From positions 310,001 to 374,000 of the forward strand of contig NZ_CP155828.1 of NCBI RefSeq assembly GCF_040126175.1: a stretch of 64,000 nucleotides of DNA, read 5' to 3'. This document shows, in pieces, positions 25,403-34,706 of the stretch. This DNA is from Candidatus Phytoplasma solani. Its GTDB lineage: Bacteria; Bacillota_I; Bacilli_A; Acholeplasmatales; Acholeplasmataceae. Both the position numbers and the translations under genes were made by a program. How positions within the stretch are numbered: position 1 is the stretch's first letter; the number at the start of each line of letters is the position of its first letter. The notes under the pieces were generated by a model. The model saw nothing but the letters and a program-made list of their open reading frames with translations. It was not told where the DNA came from and ran no database searches.

Positions 25403-26236
25403 ATGAATTTAAGAAATCTAAATAAAAGACAAAAAAATATTTTGAATACTGTTATTGGGTTAATTTTATTATTAATTGCTGTTTTTGTTTTTTTTATGCG
25501 GTTTAATAAAAACTCAATTCCAATAAATAATAAAAAAACTAAAACTTTAACAGTTGGGATGGAATGTGATTATTGGCCTTATAATGGGGCTTTAAATCAA
25601 AAAAAAGACGAAAATAATATTCCAATTTTTGGACAAAGTGGATATGCTTTCGGTTATGATGTTTTAGTTGCTAAACATTTAGCTGAGGAATTAAAACGTA
25701 CATTAATTATTAAAAAGATTAGTTTTGATGGTTTAATTCCAGCTTTAAAAGCAGGTGAAATTGATGTAATCATTGGTGGGATGACTCCAACAGAAAAAAG
25801 AAAAAAAGAAGTCGATTTTAGTAATCCTTATTTTGAATCTAAAATAAATCTATTTTTAAAAAAAGAATCCAAACGTAAAACATATATTAAAATTGGTACT
25901 CAAACAGGGACTATTTACTCAGAAGATGAACAAATAAAAAACCAATTCCAAAGTATCAATTTCTCTTATGATAGTTACACTGATTTAGAAAATGCCTTAA
26001 CAACTGATGCTATTGACGGTTATATTGCTGAATCCCCTATTGCTGATATGATTTGCAAACAAAAAGAAAGAATTTGTGAAGATATTGCATTCAATGATAA
26101 AATCTCTATATGTATTGCTGTAAAAAAAGATAATAAAGAATTATTAGAAGCTGTTAATAATAAATTAGAATCAATAAAAAATTACGTATCAATGAAAGAA
26201 GTGATCGAGAAAGTGATTAAATATACACAAGGTTAA
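25403..26236 (+). CDS. artI: Amino-acid ABC transporter substrate-binding protein ArtI-like
   Basis: 277 aa, extracellular binding protein of the His/Arg/Gln (SBP_bac_3) family. An N-terminal membrane segment (about residues 15-35) anchors it; no lipobox cysteine is seen. The domain starts at TLTVGMECDYWPYNG and shows GYAFGYDVLVAKHLAEEL, SFDGLIPALKAGEIDVIIGGMTPT and RKKEVDFSNPYFES, which are diagnostic. It is first in a three-gene operon with its permease and ATPase. Arginine is a guess; the substrate cannot be read off. Confidence 0.9.
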   Translation: MNLRNLNKRQKNILNTVIGLILLLIAVFVFFMRFNKNSIPINNKKTKTLTVGMECDYWPYNGALNQKKDENNIPIFGQSGYAFGYDVLVAKHLAEELKRTLIIKKISFDGLIPALKAGEIDVIIGGMTPTEKRKKEVDFSNPYFESKINLFLKKESKRKTYIKIGTQTGTIYSEDEQIKNQFQSINFSYDSYTDLENALTTDAIDGYIAESPIADMICKQKERICEDIAFNDKISICIAVKKDNKELLEAVNNKLESIKNYVSMKEVIEKVIKYTQG

Positions 26237-26242
26237 AAAATA

Positions 26243-26956
26243 ATGCAACTTTTAAAACTATGCTATAATAATTTAAAAAATCATTATTCAATTTATTATC
26301 AAGGTTTAATGACAACTGTTAAATTAGCTGTTTTTGGCACTGTTGGAGCTTTTTTACTTGCTTTATTATTGCTTTATGTCAAAGGATTACCAAAAAAACC
26401 TAAAAAAACCAGCATTTTTACCAAAATTTCTTTTAAAAGTTTAAATGCCATCATTAATGCTTATATATTTATTATTAAAGGAGTTCCTATGATGTTGCAA
26501 GCCATGCTTTTTTATTATGGTCTTAAAAGCACTGGTTACTTTAAATGGTTAACACCTTTTTATGGTGGCTTAATCGTCATTACCTTTAACTCCACTGCTT
26601 ATATTGCAGAAATCATGTTAAAAAATATGCAATTTTTTGACCCCGGTCAAATTGAAGCAGCCTTAGCTTTAGGTATGACTGCAAGACAAGCTTTAAAAAG
26701 AGTTGTTTTACCGCAAGTCATTCAAAGGTCTTTGTTGCGTATTGTTAATGAATTTATTATTAATGTTAAAGATAGTTGTGTTTTTAGTACTATTGGTTTA
26801 TTAGAGTTATTTGGCGCCACTAAACAAATATATTCAATTTCATATAGTGTGACTGTCCCCTTTATTAATGCTTCTATTATGTATTTAATGTTAGTGGGGA
26901 TTGCAACTATTGTCTTAAAAAAATTAGAGATTAAATTAGGAAATAAAAATGCATAA
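26243..26956 (+). CDS. artM: Amino-acid ABC transporter permease ArtM-like
   Basis: 237-aa HisM/GlnP-type inner-membrane permease. It has about five membrane spans and the cytoplasmic ATPase-contact (EAA) motif EAALALGMTARQALKRVVLP near residue 140. The conserved GVPMMLQAMLFYYGL is near 82. It begins six bases after artI and overlaps artP by eight bases. Over its full length it closely resembles the permease half of the fusion at 27805-29340. Confidence 0.92.
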   Translation: MQLLKLCYNNLKNHYSIYYQGLMTTVKLAVFGTVGAFLLALLLLYVKGLPKKPKKTSIFTKISFKSLNAIINAYIFIIKGVPMMLQAMLFYYGLKSTGYFKWLTPFYGGLIVITFNSTAYIAEIMLKNMQFFDPGQIEAALALGMTARQALKRVVLPQVIQRSLLRIVNEFIINVKDSCVFSTIGLLELFGATKQIYSISYSVTVPFINASIMYLMLVGIATIVLKKLEIKLGNKNA

Positions 26957-27683
26957 CATTATTGAAATCAAAAACCTTCAAAAAAATTTTGGCAATCATG
27001 TAGTTTTAAAAGATATTAATTTAACAATCAAAAAAAATGAAATTATTACTATTATAGGTGCTTCTGGCGCTGGTAAATCGTCTCTTCTAAGATGTTTAAA
27101 TCTTTTAGAAGAACCTGATGATGGTATTATTTTATTTAAAAAACAAGACATCTTAGACCCGTGTTATAACACTACTCATTTAAGACAAAAAGTGGGGATG
27201 GTTTTTCAACATTTTAATCTTTTTGAACATAAAAATGTTTTAAAAAATTGTAGTTTAGCACCAATGGAAGTTTTAGGAAAAAGTCAAGCAGAATCTGATT
27301 TGATTGCCCAAAAAAAACTCAAAATCGTAGGTCTTGAAAAAGCAATGTTACAAAGTATTCAAACTCTTTCTGGAGGACAAAAACAACGGGTTGCCATTGC
27401 TCGTGCTTTATGTATGGAACCAGAAGTTATTTTATTTGATGAACCAACAGCTTCACTCGATCCTCAGTTAACTAAAGAAGTTTTAGATATTATGGCAAAT
27501 TTAGCCAAACAAGCAATTACTATTGTTTTAGTTACTCATGAAATTGCTTTTGCACAAAAAATATCTGATCGGATTGTTTTTATGGCTGATGGGATTATTG
27601 TTGAAGGCGGAACTCCTTCGCAAATATTAAATAATCCTCAAAACCAAAAACTGAAAGCTTTTTTAAAAGAAGCTTTTTTTTAA
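26949..27683 (+). CDS. artP: Amino-acid ABC transporter ATP-binding protein ArtP-like
   Basis: 244-aa ABC ATPase. Walker [14 protein letters not shown] near residue 34, Q-loop FQHFNLF, signature [15 protein letters not shown] near 137, Walker [14 protein letters not shown] near 160 and H-loop VTHE near 195. All sites are intact, and the class fits polar amino-acid importers. As the only ATPase gene in this locus, it may also drive the neighbouring fused transporter; this is inference. Confidence 0.95.
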   Translation: MHNIIEIKNLQKNFGNHVVLKDINLTIKKNEIITIIGASGAGKSSLLRCLNLLEEPDDGIILFKKQDILDPCYNTTHLRQKVGMVFQHFNLFEHKNVLKNCSLAPMEVLGKSQAESDLIAQKKLKIVGLEKAMLQSIQTLSGGQKQRVAIARALCMEPEVILFDEPTASLDPQLTKEVLDIMANLAKQAITIVLVTHEIAFAQKISDRIVFMADGIIVEGGTPSQILNNPQNQKLKAFLKEAFF

Positions 27684-27726
27684 TAAGTAAATAAGTTATC
27701 AAATTAGTCTAAAATTTTAATTCACT

Positions 27727-27762
27727 AAAACCTTTTACTTGTTTATAGTAAAGGGTTTTTTT
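27727..27762 (+). terminator. Terminator after artP
   Basis: AACCTTTTACT/AGTAAAGGGTT, loop TGTTTAT, then seven T. Confidence 0.8.
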
Positions 27763-27804
27763 GTTTCACGGAAGCAAAAAATTAAAAAATAAGGATATTT
27801 ACAA

Positions 27805-29340
27805 ATGAAACGCAGCCATTTAATTATTATTTTAATTTATCTTTTTGTTTTGGTTTTTTCTTTGTGGGCAGATGCTGATTTTAAAATTCCTTTTACTAAC
27901 AACCAAACAAAACAAATAGATTTAATAGTTGGGATGGAACTAGAATACCTTCCTTTAGGTTACTTGACTAATGAAAACAATGAAGACGCTTGTTATAATA
28001 TTCAAGGTCAAAGTGGATATGCTTGCGGTTATGATGTTTTAGTTGCTAAAAAATTAGCAGAGGGATTAAACCGTAAATTAATCATTAAAAAGATTAGTTT
28101 TGATGGTTTAATTCCAGCTTTAAAAAATAACGAAATAGATTTAGTTATTTCAGGACTTTCTCAAACGCAAGAACGTCAAAAAGAAATTGTTTTTTCTGAA
28201 CCTTATTGTTTTTATGGATTAGAAATTATTTTAAATAAATCAAAATCAGCAATAAAAGATTTAGGGGATTTAAAAAAATTAAAAATTGGTTATCAAAGTG
28301 GTTCTTCTTATGCTTCTATAGTTTCTCAAATAAGTGATTTTAGCACATCTTTTCAAAGTTATAATGACCTCGAAACATCTTTTTTAGCCACTGATATGGA
28401 TGGTTTTATTGCTGAATCCTTTCTTGCTCAAGTGTTTGTAAATAAATTTGGAAGCCAAACACACACAAACAAACATGTAAATGAAATATTTAGCAAACAA
28501 CAAGACCAAGAATTATTACAATCTCGTATTGCTTTAAAAAAGGAAAATGATACACTTTTAAAAGATGTTAACAAGGCTTTAACCAAGTTTGACCTAAAAC
28601 AACAAGGTAAAGAATTAATGCAAATAATTATTAAACAAGCATCTGTAAACAATGATTATAAAATTAATTTATGGCAAATATTAAAAAAATATAAATCATT
28701 ATATTTTCAAGGTTTTATAAAAACTATGCAATTAGCTTTTTTAGGTACTATTAGTGCTTTTTTTTTAACTTTATTATTGTTTTATCTCAAAGGAATTCCT
28801 AAAAATATTAAAAGAATAAGCACTTTAAAAAAATATTTATTTAAATGTTTAAATGCTATTGTTAATATTTATATTTTTATCATCAAAGGGGTGCCTATGA
28901 TGGTACAAGCTATGATTTTTTATTATGGTCTTAAAAGTACTGGTTACTTTAAGTGGCTAACCCCTTTTTGTGGTGGATTAATTGTTATTACCTTTAATTC
29001 AACCGCCTATCTTGCTGAAACAATGTTTAAAAATATTGAGTTTCTTGATTTGGGACAAATTGAAGCAGCTTTAGCTTTAGGGATGACTCCAAGAAAAACT
29101 TTAAAAACAGTTGTTTTGCCACAAGTAATTCAAAAGTCTTTATTGCGTTTTTGTAATGAATTTGTTAATAACATCAAAGATAGTTATGTTTTTGAAGTCA
29201 TTGGATTGTTTGAACTTTTTAATTCCATTTCCCAAATAAGAGGTGCTACTTTGAATATTAATGTTTTTCTTATTCCCGTTTTCTTTTATTTATTTTTAAA
29301 TATGATTACCTTTTATCTTTTTAAAAAAATATTCGGTTAA
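27805..29340 (+). CDS. Fused amino-acid binding protein and permease
   Basis: 511 aa joining two normally separate importer parts. Residues about 45-280 are an SBP_bac_3 domain (DLIVGMELEYLPLG, GYACGYDVLVAKKLAEGL, SFDGLIPALKNNEIDLVISGL) behind an N-terminal membrane segment. Residues about 295-505 are a HisM/GlnP permease with GVPMMVQAMIFYYGLKS and EAALALGMTPRKTLKTVVLP. Parts are nearly identical to artI and artM upstream, so it arose from a duplicate of that pair. Such fusions are known in Gram-positives. It has its own ribosome site (AAGGAT) but no ATPase partner. Confidence 0.92.
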   Translation: MKRSHLIIILIYLFVLVFSLWADADFKIPFTNNQTKQIDLIVGMELEYLPLGYLTNENNEDACYNIQGQSGYACGYDVLVAKKLAEGLNRKLIIKKISFDGLIPALKNNEIDLVISGLSQTQERQKEIVFSEPYCFYGLEIILNKSKSAIKDLGDLKKLKIGYQSGSSYASIVSQISDFSTSFQSYNDLETSFLATDMDGFIAESFLAQVFVNKFGSQTHTNKHVNEIFSKQQDQELLQSRIALKKENDTLLKDVNKALTKFDLKQQGKELMQIIIKQASVNNDYKINLWQILKKYKSLYFQGFIKTMQLAFLGTISAFFLTLLLFYLKGIPKNIKRISTLKKYLFKCLNAIVNIYIFIIKGVPMMVQAMIFYYGLKSTGYFKWLTPFCGGLIVITFNSTAYLAETMFKNIEFLDLGQIEAALALGMTPRKTLKTVVLPQVIQKSLLRFCNEFVNNIKDSYVFEVIGLFELFNSISQIRGATLNINVFLIPVFFYLFLNMITFYLFKKIFG

Positions 29341-29418
29341 CAAAAGGTGTTGTAGGGTTTTATAATTTGATATCAAAGAAAAAAGTAATTTTAAATAAAT
29401 TTTTTATGAATTTTAAAC

Positions 29419-29447
29419 TTGTTTTTTTATTTTTTTGATGTTATAAT
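29419..29447 (+). promoter_or_regulatory. Strong promoter of the repeat surface protein
   Basis: TTGTTT and TATAAT with an exact 17-base spacer. It predicts a transcript start near 29454 and a leader of about 130 bases. An unused AAGGAGGAAAAA lies in that leader at 29514-29525. Confidence 0.7.
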
Positions 29448-29585
29448 TATAATTAGTAGTAGTTTGATTATATGTAAAATTACTATATTATTAAATAGTT
29501 AGAATTAGAATTAAGGAGGAAAAAGTTAATAAACCTAAAGTATCGTTATATTTTATTATTTTAAAAAATTTTGAAAGGTCTTATT

Positions 29586-32500
29586 ATGTCAAATAAAAAA
29601 CATTTTTTAAATTTTAAAAAAATATTTAATATTTTTTTTATTATTGGTTTATTGATGCTTTTTGTAATTAATAATACAATAATTAATAGTACAAATCAAA
29701 CATATGGTGATGTTAATAAACAAACATCATCTGAAAAATTATCAAGTGTATTAACAACAAAAGAATTAGGACAAGTAGATGCAAGAGAAACTGATAAAGT
29801 TAAAAGTGCAATAATTACTAAAAACGATTCTTTAAAAGACAAAGATTTACAAGTTACTTTAGTTGAAAAAGAAAACAAAGCAAAAGTAACATCTAATGAC
29901 TATAATGGTGAAGTAGAAGTTAGATTTACTGTTAAAAAAGATTTATCGGAAGTTTTAAAATCTAAAACAGATAAAATTCAATTATCAGACGAAGAAGCAA
30001 AAGAAAACACCCTTAAAGATCAATCTTTTTTAACTTCTATTTTAAATAAAGTTAAAAAAGATGCTAATTCTGACGTGAGTTTAGAAGATGTAACAATAAC
30101 TACTGATGGTCAAAAATTAAAAGTAGTAGCTAAAACAAATTCTACTAAATTTAAAGGTACAGTAGAATTTAACTTTACAACTCCAAAAGATTTATCAAGT
30201 GTATTAACAACAAAAGAATTAGGACAAGTAGATGCAAGAGAAACTGATAAAGTTAAAAGTGCAATAATTACTAAAAACGATTCTTTAAAAGACGAAGATT
30301 TACAAGTTACTTTAGTTGAAAAAGAAAACAAAGCAAAAGTAACATCTAATGACTATAATGGTGAAGTAGAAGTTAGATTTACTGTTAAAAAAGATTTATC
30401 GGAAGTTTTAAAATCTAAAACAGATAAAATTCAATTATCAGACGAAGAAGCAAAAGAAAACACCCTTAAAGATCAATCTGTTTTAACTTCTATTTTAAAT
30501 AAAGTTAAAAAAGATGCTAATTCTGACGTGAGTTTAGAAGATGTAACAATAACTACTGATGGTCAAAAATTAAAAGTAGTAGCTAAAACAAATTCTACTA
30601 AATTTAAAGGTACAGTAGAATTTAACTTTACAACTCCAAAAGATTTATCAAGTGTATTAACAACAAAAGAATTAGGACAAGTAGATGCAAGAGAAACTGA
30701 TAAAGTTAAAAGTGCAATAATTACTAAAAACGATTCTTTAAAAGACGAAGATTTACAAGTTACTTTAGTTGAAAAAGAAAACAAAGCAAAAGTAACATCT
30801 AATGACTATAATGGTGAAGTAGAAGTTACATTTACTGTTAAAAAAGATTTATCGGAAGTTTTAAAATCTAAAACAGATAAAATTCAATTATCAGACGAAG
30901 AAGCAAAAGAAAACACCCTTAAAGATCAATCTGTTTTAACTTCTATTTTAAATAAAGTTAAAAAAGATGCTAATTCTGACGTGAGTTTAGAAGATGTAAC
31001 AATAACTACTGATGGTCAAAAATTAAAAGTAGTAGCTAAAACAAATTCTACTAAATTTAAAGGTACAGTAGAATTTAACTTTACAACTCCAAAAGATTTA
31101 TCAAGTGTATTAACAACAAAAGAATTAGGACAAGTAGATGCAAGAGAAACTGATAAAGTTAAAAGTGCAATAATTACTAAAAACGATTCTTTAAAAGACG
31201 AAGATTTACAAGTTACTTTAGTTGAAAAAGAAAACAAAGCAAAAGTAACATCTAACGACTATAATGGTGAAGTAGAAGTTACATTTACTGTTAAAAAAGA
31301 TTTATCGGAAGTTTTAAAATCTAAAACAGATAAAATTCAATTATCAGACGAAGAAGCAAAAGAAAACACCCTTAAAGATCAATCTGTTTTAACTTCTATT
31401 TTAAATAAAGTTAAAAAAGATGCTAATTCTGACGTGAGTTTAGAAGATGTAACAATAACTACTGATGGTCAAAAATTAAAAGTAGTAGCTAAAACAAATT
31501 CTACTAAATTTAAAGGTACAGTAGAATTTAACTTTACAACTCCAAAAGATTTATCAAGTGTATTAACAACAAAAGAATTAGGACAAGTAGATGCAAGAGA
31601 AACTGATAAAGTTAAAAGTGCAATAATTACTAAAAACGATTCTTTAAAAGACGAAGATTTACAAGTTACTTTAGTTGAAAAAGAAAACAAAGCAAAAGTA
31701 ACATCTAATGACTATAATGGTGAAGTAGAAGTTACATTTACTGTTAAAAAAGATTTATCGGAAGTTTTAAAATCTAAAACAGATAAAATTCAATTATCAG
31801 ACGAAGAAGCAAAAGAAAACACCCTTAAAGATCAATCTTTTTTAACTTCTATTTTAAATAAAGTTAAAAAAGATGCTAATTCTGACGTGAATTTAGAAGA
31901 TGTAACAATAACTACTGATGGTCAAAAATTAAAAGTAGTAGCTAAAACAAATTCTACTAAATTTAAAGGTACAGTAGAATTTAACTTTACAACTCCAAAA
32001 GATTTATCAAGTGTATTAACAACAAAAGAATTAGGACAAGTAGATGCAAGAGAAACTGATAAAGTTAAAAGTGCAATAATTACTAAAAACGATTCTTTAA
32101 AAGACGAAGATTTACAAGTTACTTTAGTTGAAAAAGAAAACAAAGCAAAAGTAACATATAATGACTATAATGGTGAAGTAGAAGTTACATTTACTGTTAA
32201 AAAAGATTTATCAAGTGTATTAACAACAAAAGAATTAGGACAAGTAGATGCAAGAGAAACTGATAAAGTTAAAAGTGCAATAATTACTAAAAACGATTCT
32301 TTAAAAGACGAAGATTTACAAGTTACTTTAGTTGAAAAAGAAAACAAAGCAAAAGTAACATATAATGACTATAATGGTGAAGTAGAAGTTACATTTACTG
32401 TTAAAAAAGATTTATCAAGTGTATTAACAACAAAAGAATTAGGACAAGTAGATGCAAGAGAAACTGATAAAGTTAAAAGTGCAATAATTACTAAAAACGA

Positions 32501-32942
32501 TTCTTTAAAAGACAAAGATTTACAAGTTACTTTAGTTGAAAAAGAAAACAAAGCAAAAGTAACATCTAATGACTATAATGGTGAAGTAGAAGTTACATTT
32601 ACTGTTAAAAAAGATTTATCAAGTGTATTAACAACAAAAGAATTAGGACAAGTAGATGCAAGAGAAACTGATAAAGTTAAAAGTGCAATAATTACTAAAA
32701 ACGATTCTTTAAAAGACAAAGATTTACAAGTTACTTTAGTTGAAAAAGAAAACAAAGCAAAAGTAACATCTAAAGACTATGATGGTGAAGTAGAAGTTAC
32801 ATTTACTGTTAAAAAATCAATAATAGGTTGGATTATTTTAGTTATCTTATTTGTTCTTGCTCTTTGTGGTATTATTGGTATAATTATATACAAAAATAAA
32901 CAAAATAAAAATTCAAACTCCATAAAATTTAGAAGAACATAA
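29586..32942 (+). CDS. Tandem-repeat surface membrane protein
   Basis: About 1118 aa, probably displayed on the cell surface. The N terminus has a signal-like hydrophobic stretch (about residues 16-34). The C terminus has one membrane span (IIGWIILVILFVLALCGIIG) and a short basic tail, so it would be anchored at its end like phytoplasma Amp/Imp proteins. Between them are nine 68-aa A units (KELGQVDARETDKVKSAIIT...) and five 83-aa B units (KTDKIQLSDEEAKENTLKDQ...). The order is (A-B)x5-A-A-A-A. The A unit resembles LS..L...LG-type repeats of Mollicute lipoproteins. ATG 29586 follows AAAGG; TTG 29571 is less likely. An adhesin or antigen role is inference. Confidence 0.85.
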   Translation: MSNKKHFLNFKKIFNIFFIIGLLMLFVINNTIINSTNQTYGDVNKQTSSEKLSSVLTTKELGQVDARETDKVKSAIITKNDSLKDKDLQVTLVEKENKAKVTSNDYNGEVEVRFTVKKDLSEVLKSKTDKIQLSDEEAKENTLKDQSFLTSILNKVKKDANSDVSLEDVTITTDGQKLKVVAKTNSTKFKGTVEFNFTTPKDLSSVLTTKELGQVDARETDKVKSAIITKNDSLKDEDLQVTLVEKENKAKVTSNDYNGEVEVRFTVKKDLSEVLKSKTDKIQLSDEEAKENTLKDQSVLTSILNKVKKDANSDVSLEDVTITTDGQKLKVVAKTNSTKFKGTVEFNFTTPKDLSSVLTTKELGQVDARETDKVKSAIITKNDSLKDEDLQVTLVEKENKAKVTSNDYNGEVEVTFTVKKDLSEVLKSKTDKIQLSDEEAKENTLKDQSVLTSILNKVKKDANSDVSLEDVTITTDGQKLKVVAKTNSTKFKGTVEFNFTTPKDLSSVLTTKELGQVDARETDKVKSAIITKNDSLKDEDLQVTLVEKENKAKVTSNDYNGEVEVTFTVKKDLSEVLKSKTDKIQLSDEEAKENTLKDQSVLTSILNKVKKDANSDVSLEDVTITTDGQKLKVVAKTNSTKFKGTVEFNFTTPKDLSSVLTTKELGQVDARETDKVKSAIITKNDSLKDEDLQVTLVEKENKAKVTSNDYNGEVEVTFTVKKDLSEVLKSKTDKIQLSDEEAKENTLKDQSFLTSILNKVKKDANSDVNLEDVTITTDGQKLKVVAKTNSTKFKGTVEFNFTTPKDLSSVLTTKELGQVDARETDKVKSAIITKNDSLKDEDLQVTLVEKENKAKVTYNDYNGEVEVTFTVKKDLSSVLTTKELGQVDARETDKVKSAIITKNDSLKDEDLQVTLVEKENKAKVTYNDYNGEVEVTFTVKKDLSSVLTTKELGQVDARETDKVKSAIITKNDSLKDKDLQVTLVEKENKAKVTSNDYNGEVEVTFTVKKDLSSVLTTKELGQVDARETDKVKSAIITKNDSLKDKDLQVTLVEKENKAKVTSKDYDGEVEVTFTVKKSIIGWIILVILFVLALCGIIGIIIYKNKQNKNSNSIKFRRT
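29738..32817 (+). repeat. In-gene tandem repeats (453 bp and 204 bp)
   Basis: Five units of 453 bp (A+B) and then four units of 204 bp (A only). Units are nearly identical even at silent positions; visible changes are few (AGA/ACA in EVRF/EVTF, GAC/AAC, a TCT/TAT change). This points to very recent duplication or gene conversion. Confidence 0.95.
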
Positions 32943-32954
32943 TTGAATAAAAAT

Positions 32955-32984
32955 AAAAAGAGACTTAAATAGTCTCTTTTTTTT
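32955..32984. terminator. Two-way terminator between repeat protein and metG
   Basis: AAAAAGAGACT/AGTCTCTTTTT with loop TAAAT has T-runs on both strands and serves both convergent genes. Confidence 0.85.
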
Positions 32985-34554
32985 AATGATTTGTGGTGTT
33001 TGTATTAGACAAAACAGTCTCTAAATCTATACGTTGAAATAACATTTCATCTGGTATCAGTTTTTGGCTTGGCAGTAAGCCAAAAGTATTTAAACTTTCG
33101 AAAGTGACATCTTGAGCTTTAATTTGATAAAGAATTTTTTCGGCTGTTTGAGGCAAAAAAGGCTTTAATAAAACTCCTAAAAATCTTAAAGTTTCTGTTA
33201 AAGAATATAAAACATAATCTAACAAAGTTTTTTTTTCTGGTAATTGAGCTAATTTCCAAGGTTTCACCAAATCAATATATTTATTAATAAAGCGAGCTAA
33301 CTTTTCAACCTCCTCTAAAGATTCACCTACCTTAGAAGCTTTAATTTTTTGACGAACTAAAGGTAAAACTGATAAAACTTTTTGTGATAAATCAAAATCT
33401 TGATGGTTTTTAGGGACAACCAAAACTTGAGTGAGTTGGTAATCACGATAACTTTTAATCATTCCAAAAATACGATGAACTACATTTCCAAAAAGATTAA
33501 CTAAATCACTATTATGTCTTTCTACTAACAGTTCATAAGTAATATTGCCGTCACTTGCGTAAGGAATTTCATGCAAAACAAAATAACGAATAGTATCAAT
33601 GGGAAAAAATTTTAATAAATCATCAATATATAAAACGTTTCCTTTTGATTTTGACATTTTATTTTTATCAAATAAAATCCAAGGATGAGCTAAAAATTGT
33701 TTGGGTAATTCAATTTTAAGTGCCATTAATAAAATAGGCCAATAAATTAAATGAAATCTTAAAATATCTTTCCCAATGACATGCAAATCACAAGGCCAAT
33801 AATGAATAAATTGTTTACTAGGGTTTTGATTAGGATGATAACCTAAACCAGTTAAATAATTACTTAAAGCATCAATCCAAACATAAATAACATGTTTTTT
33901 ATCGAAAGGAACAGGAATACCCCATTTAAAAGAAGTTCTTGAAATCGATAAATCATTTAAGGGTTCTTTTAAGAGATTTAAAAGTTCTTTTCTTTGGGTT
34001 TCTGGTTTGATTAAATTAGGGTTGTTTTTTAAATAATTTAAAAGGCGATTTTGGTATTTAGATAATTTAAAAAAATAAGTAGCTTCACTGATTAAAATAG
34101 GAGTTTCGCCATTAAAAGTTTTGCCATCAACTAAATCTTTTTCCGAAACATAAGCTTCTTCGGCGACCGAATATAAACCTTGATATTGACCTAAATAAAT
34201 ATCTCCTTGTTGCCATAACTTATCAAAAATCGATTGAACTGCTTTTTGATGATTTTGATTAGTTGTTTTAATAAAATGATCATAGCTAATTTGCATCAAA
34301 TCATAAATTCTTTTAATTTCTAAAGAAACATGATTAACATATAATTGCGGCGGGATAGCTTGTAGGGAAGCTTTTTGTTCGATTTTTTGTCCGTGTTCAT
34401 CAGTTCCTGTTTGAAAAAAAACATCATAACCATCTAAGCGTTTAAAACGAGCAATTGCATCAGCCAAAATAACTTCATAAACATTACCAACGTGAGGAAT
34501 GCCAGAAGTATAAGCAATAGAAGTAGAAAGATAAAATTTTGTTTTTGATTGCAT
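32983..34554 (-). CDS. metG: Methionyl-tRNA synthetase
   Basis: Charges tRNA-Met; 523 aa, class I. The HIGH motif is GIPHVGN near residue 18 and the KMSKS loop is DKNKMSKSKGN near residue 305; the C-terminal anticodon-binding helices follow. The C-terminal tRNA-binding (EMAP-like) extension is absent, as in short forms. AAGGAG precedes ATG 34554. Confidence 0.96.
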   Translation of the reverse strand: MQSKTKFYLSTSIAYTSGIPHVGNVYEVILADAIARFKRLDGYDVFFQTGTDEHGQKIEQKASLQAIPPQLYVNHVSLEIKRIYDLMQISYDHFIKTTNQNHQKAVQSIFDKLWQQGDIYLGQYQGLYSVAEEAYVSEKDLVDGKTFNGETPILISEATYFFKLSKYQNRLLNYLKNNPNLIKPETQRKELLNLLKEPLNDLSISRTSFKWGIPVPFDKKHVIYVWIDALSNYLTGLGYHPNQNPSKQFIHYWPCDLHVIGKDILRFHLIYWPILLMALKIELPKQFLAHPWILFDKNKMSKSKGNVLYIDDLLKFFPIDTIRYFVLHEIPYASDGNITYELLVERHNSDLVNLFGNVVHRIFGMIKSYRDYQLTQVLVVPKNHQDFDLSQKVLSVLPLVRQKIKASKVGESLEEVEKLARFINKYIDLVKPWKLAQLPEKKTLLDYVLYSLTETLRFLGVLLKPFLPQTAEKILYQIKAQDVTFESLNTFGLLPSQKLIPDEMLFQRIDLETVLSNTNTTNH

Positions 34555-34668
34555 AAAAAAACTCCTTCAATAAATATTTACAACAACTATAATAATTTTT
34601 AGATTAAAAAGAAAAAAATTAAACAAACTTAAAAAAAGTTTAATATAGCAAAATTTTAAAAATAAAAA

Positions 34669-34693
34669 AAGGCTATTGTCAAAAAATAGCCTT
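34669..34693 (-). terminator. Terminator after pepA
   Basis: AAGGCTATT/AATAGCCTT followed by seven T on the minus strand. Confidence 0.85.
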
Positions 34694-34706
34694 AAATTTT
34701 GTAATT

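Noticed and set aside
29696-32755. Nine similar minus-strand frames of 60-73 codons
   Set aside because: They repeat every 453 or 204 bases because they lie opposite the tandem repeats; no ribosome sites, and their composition is just the complement of the coding strand.
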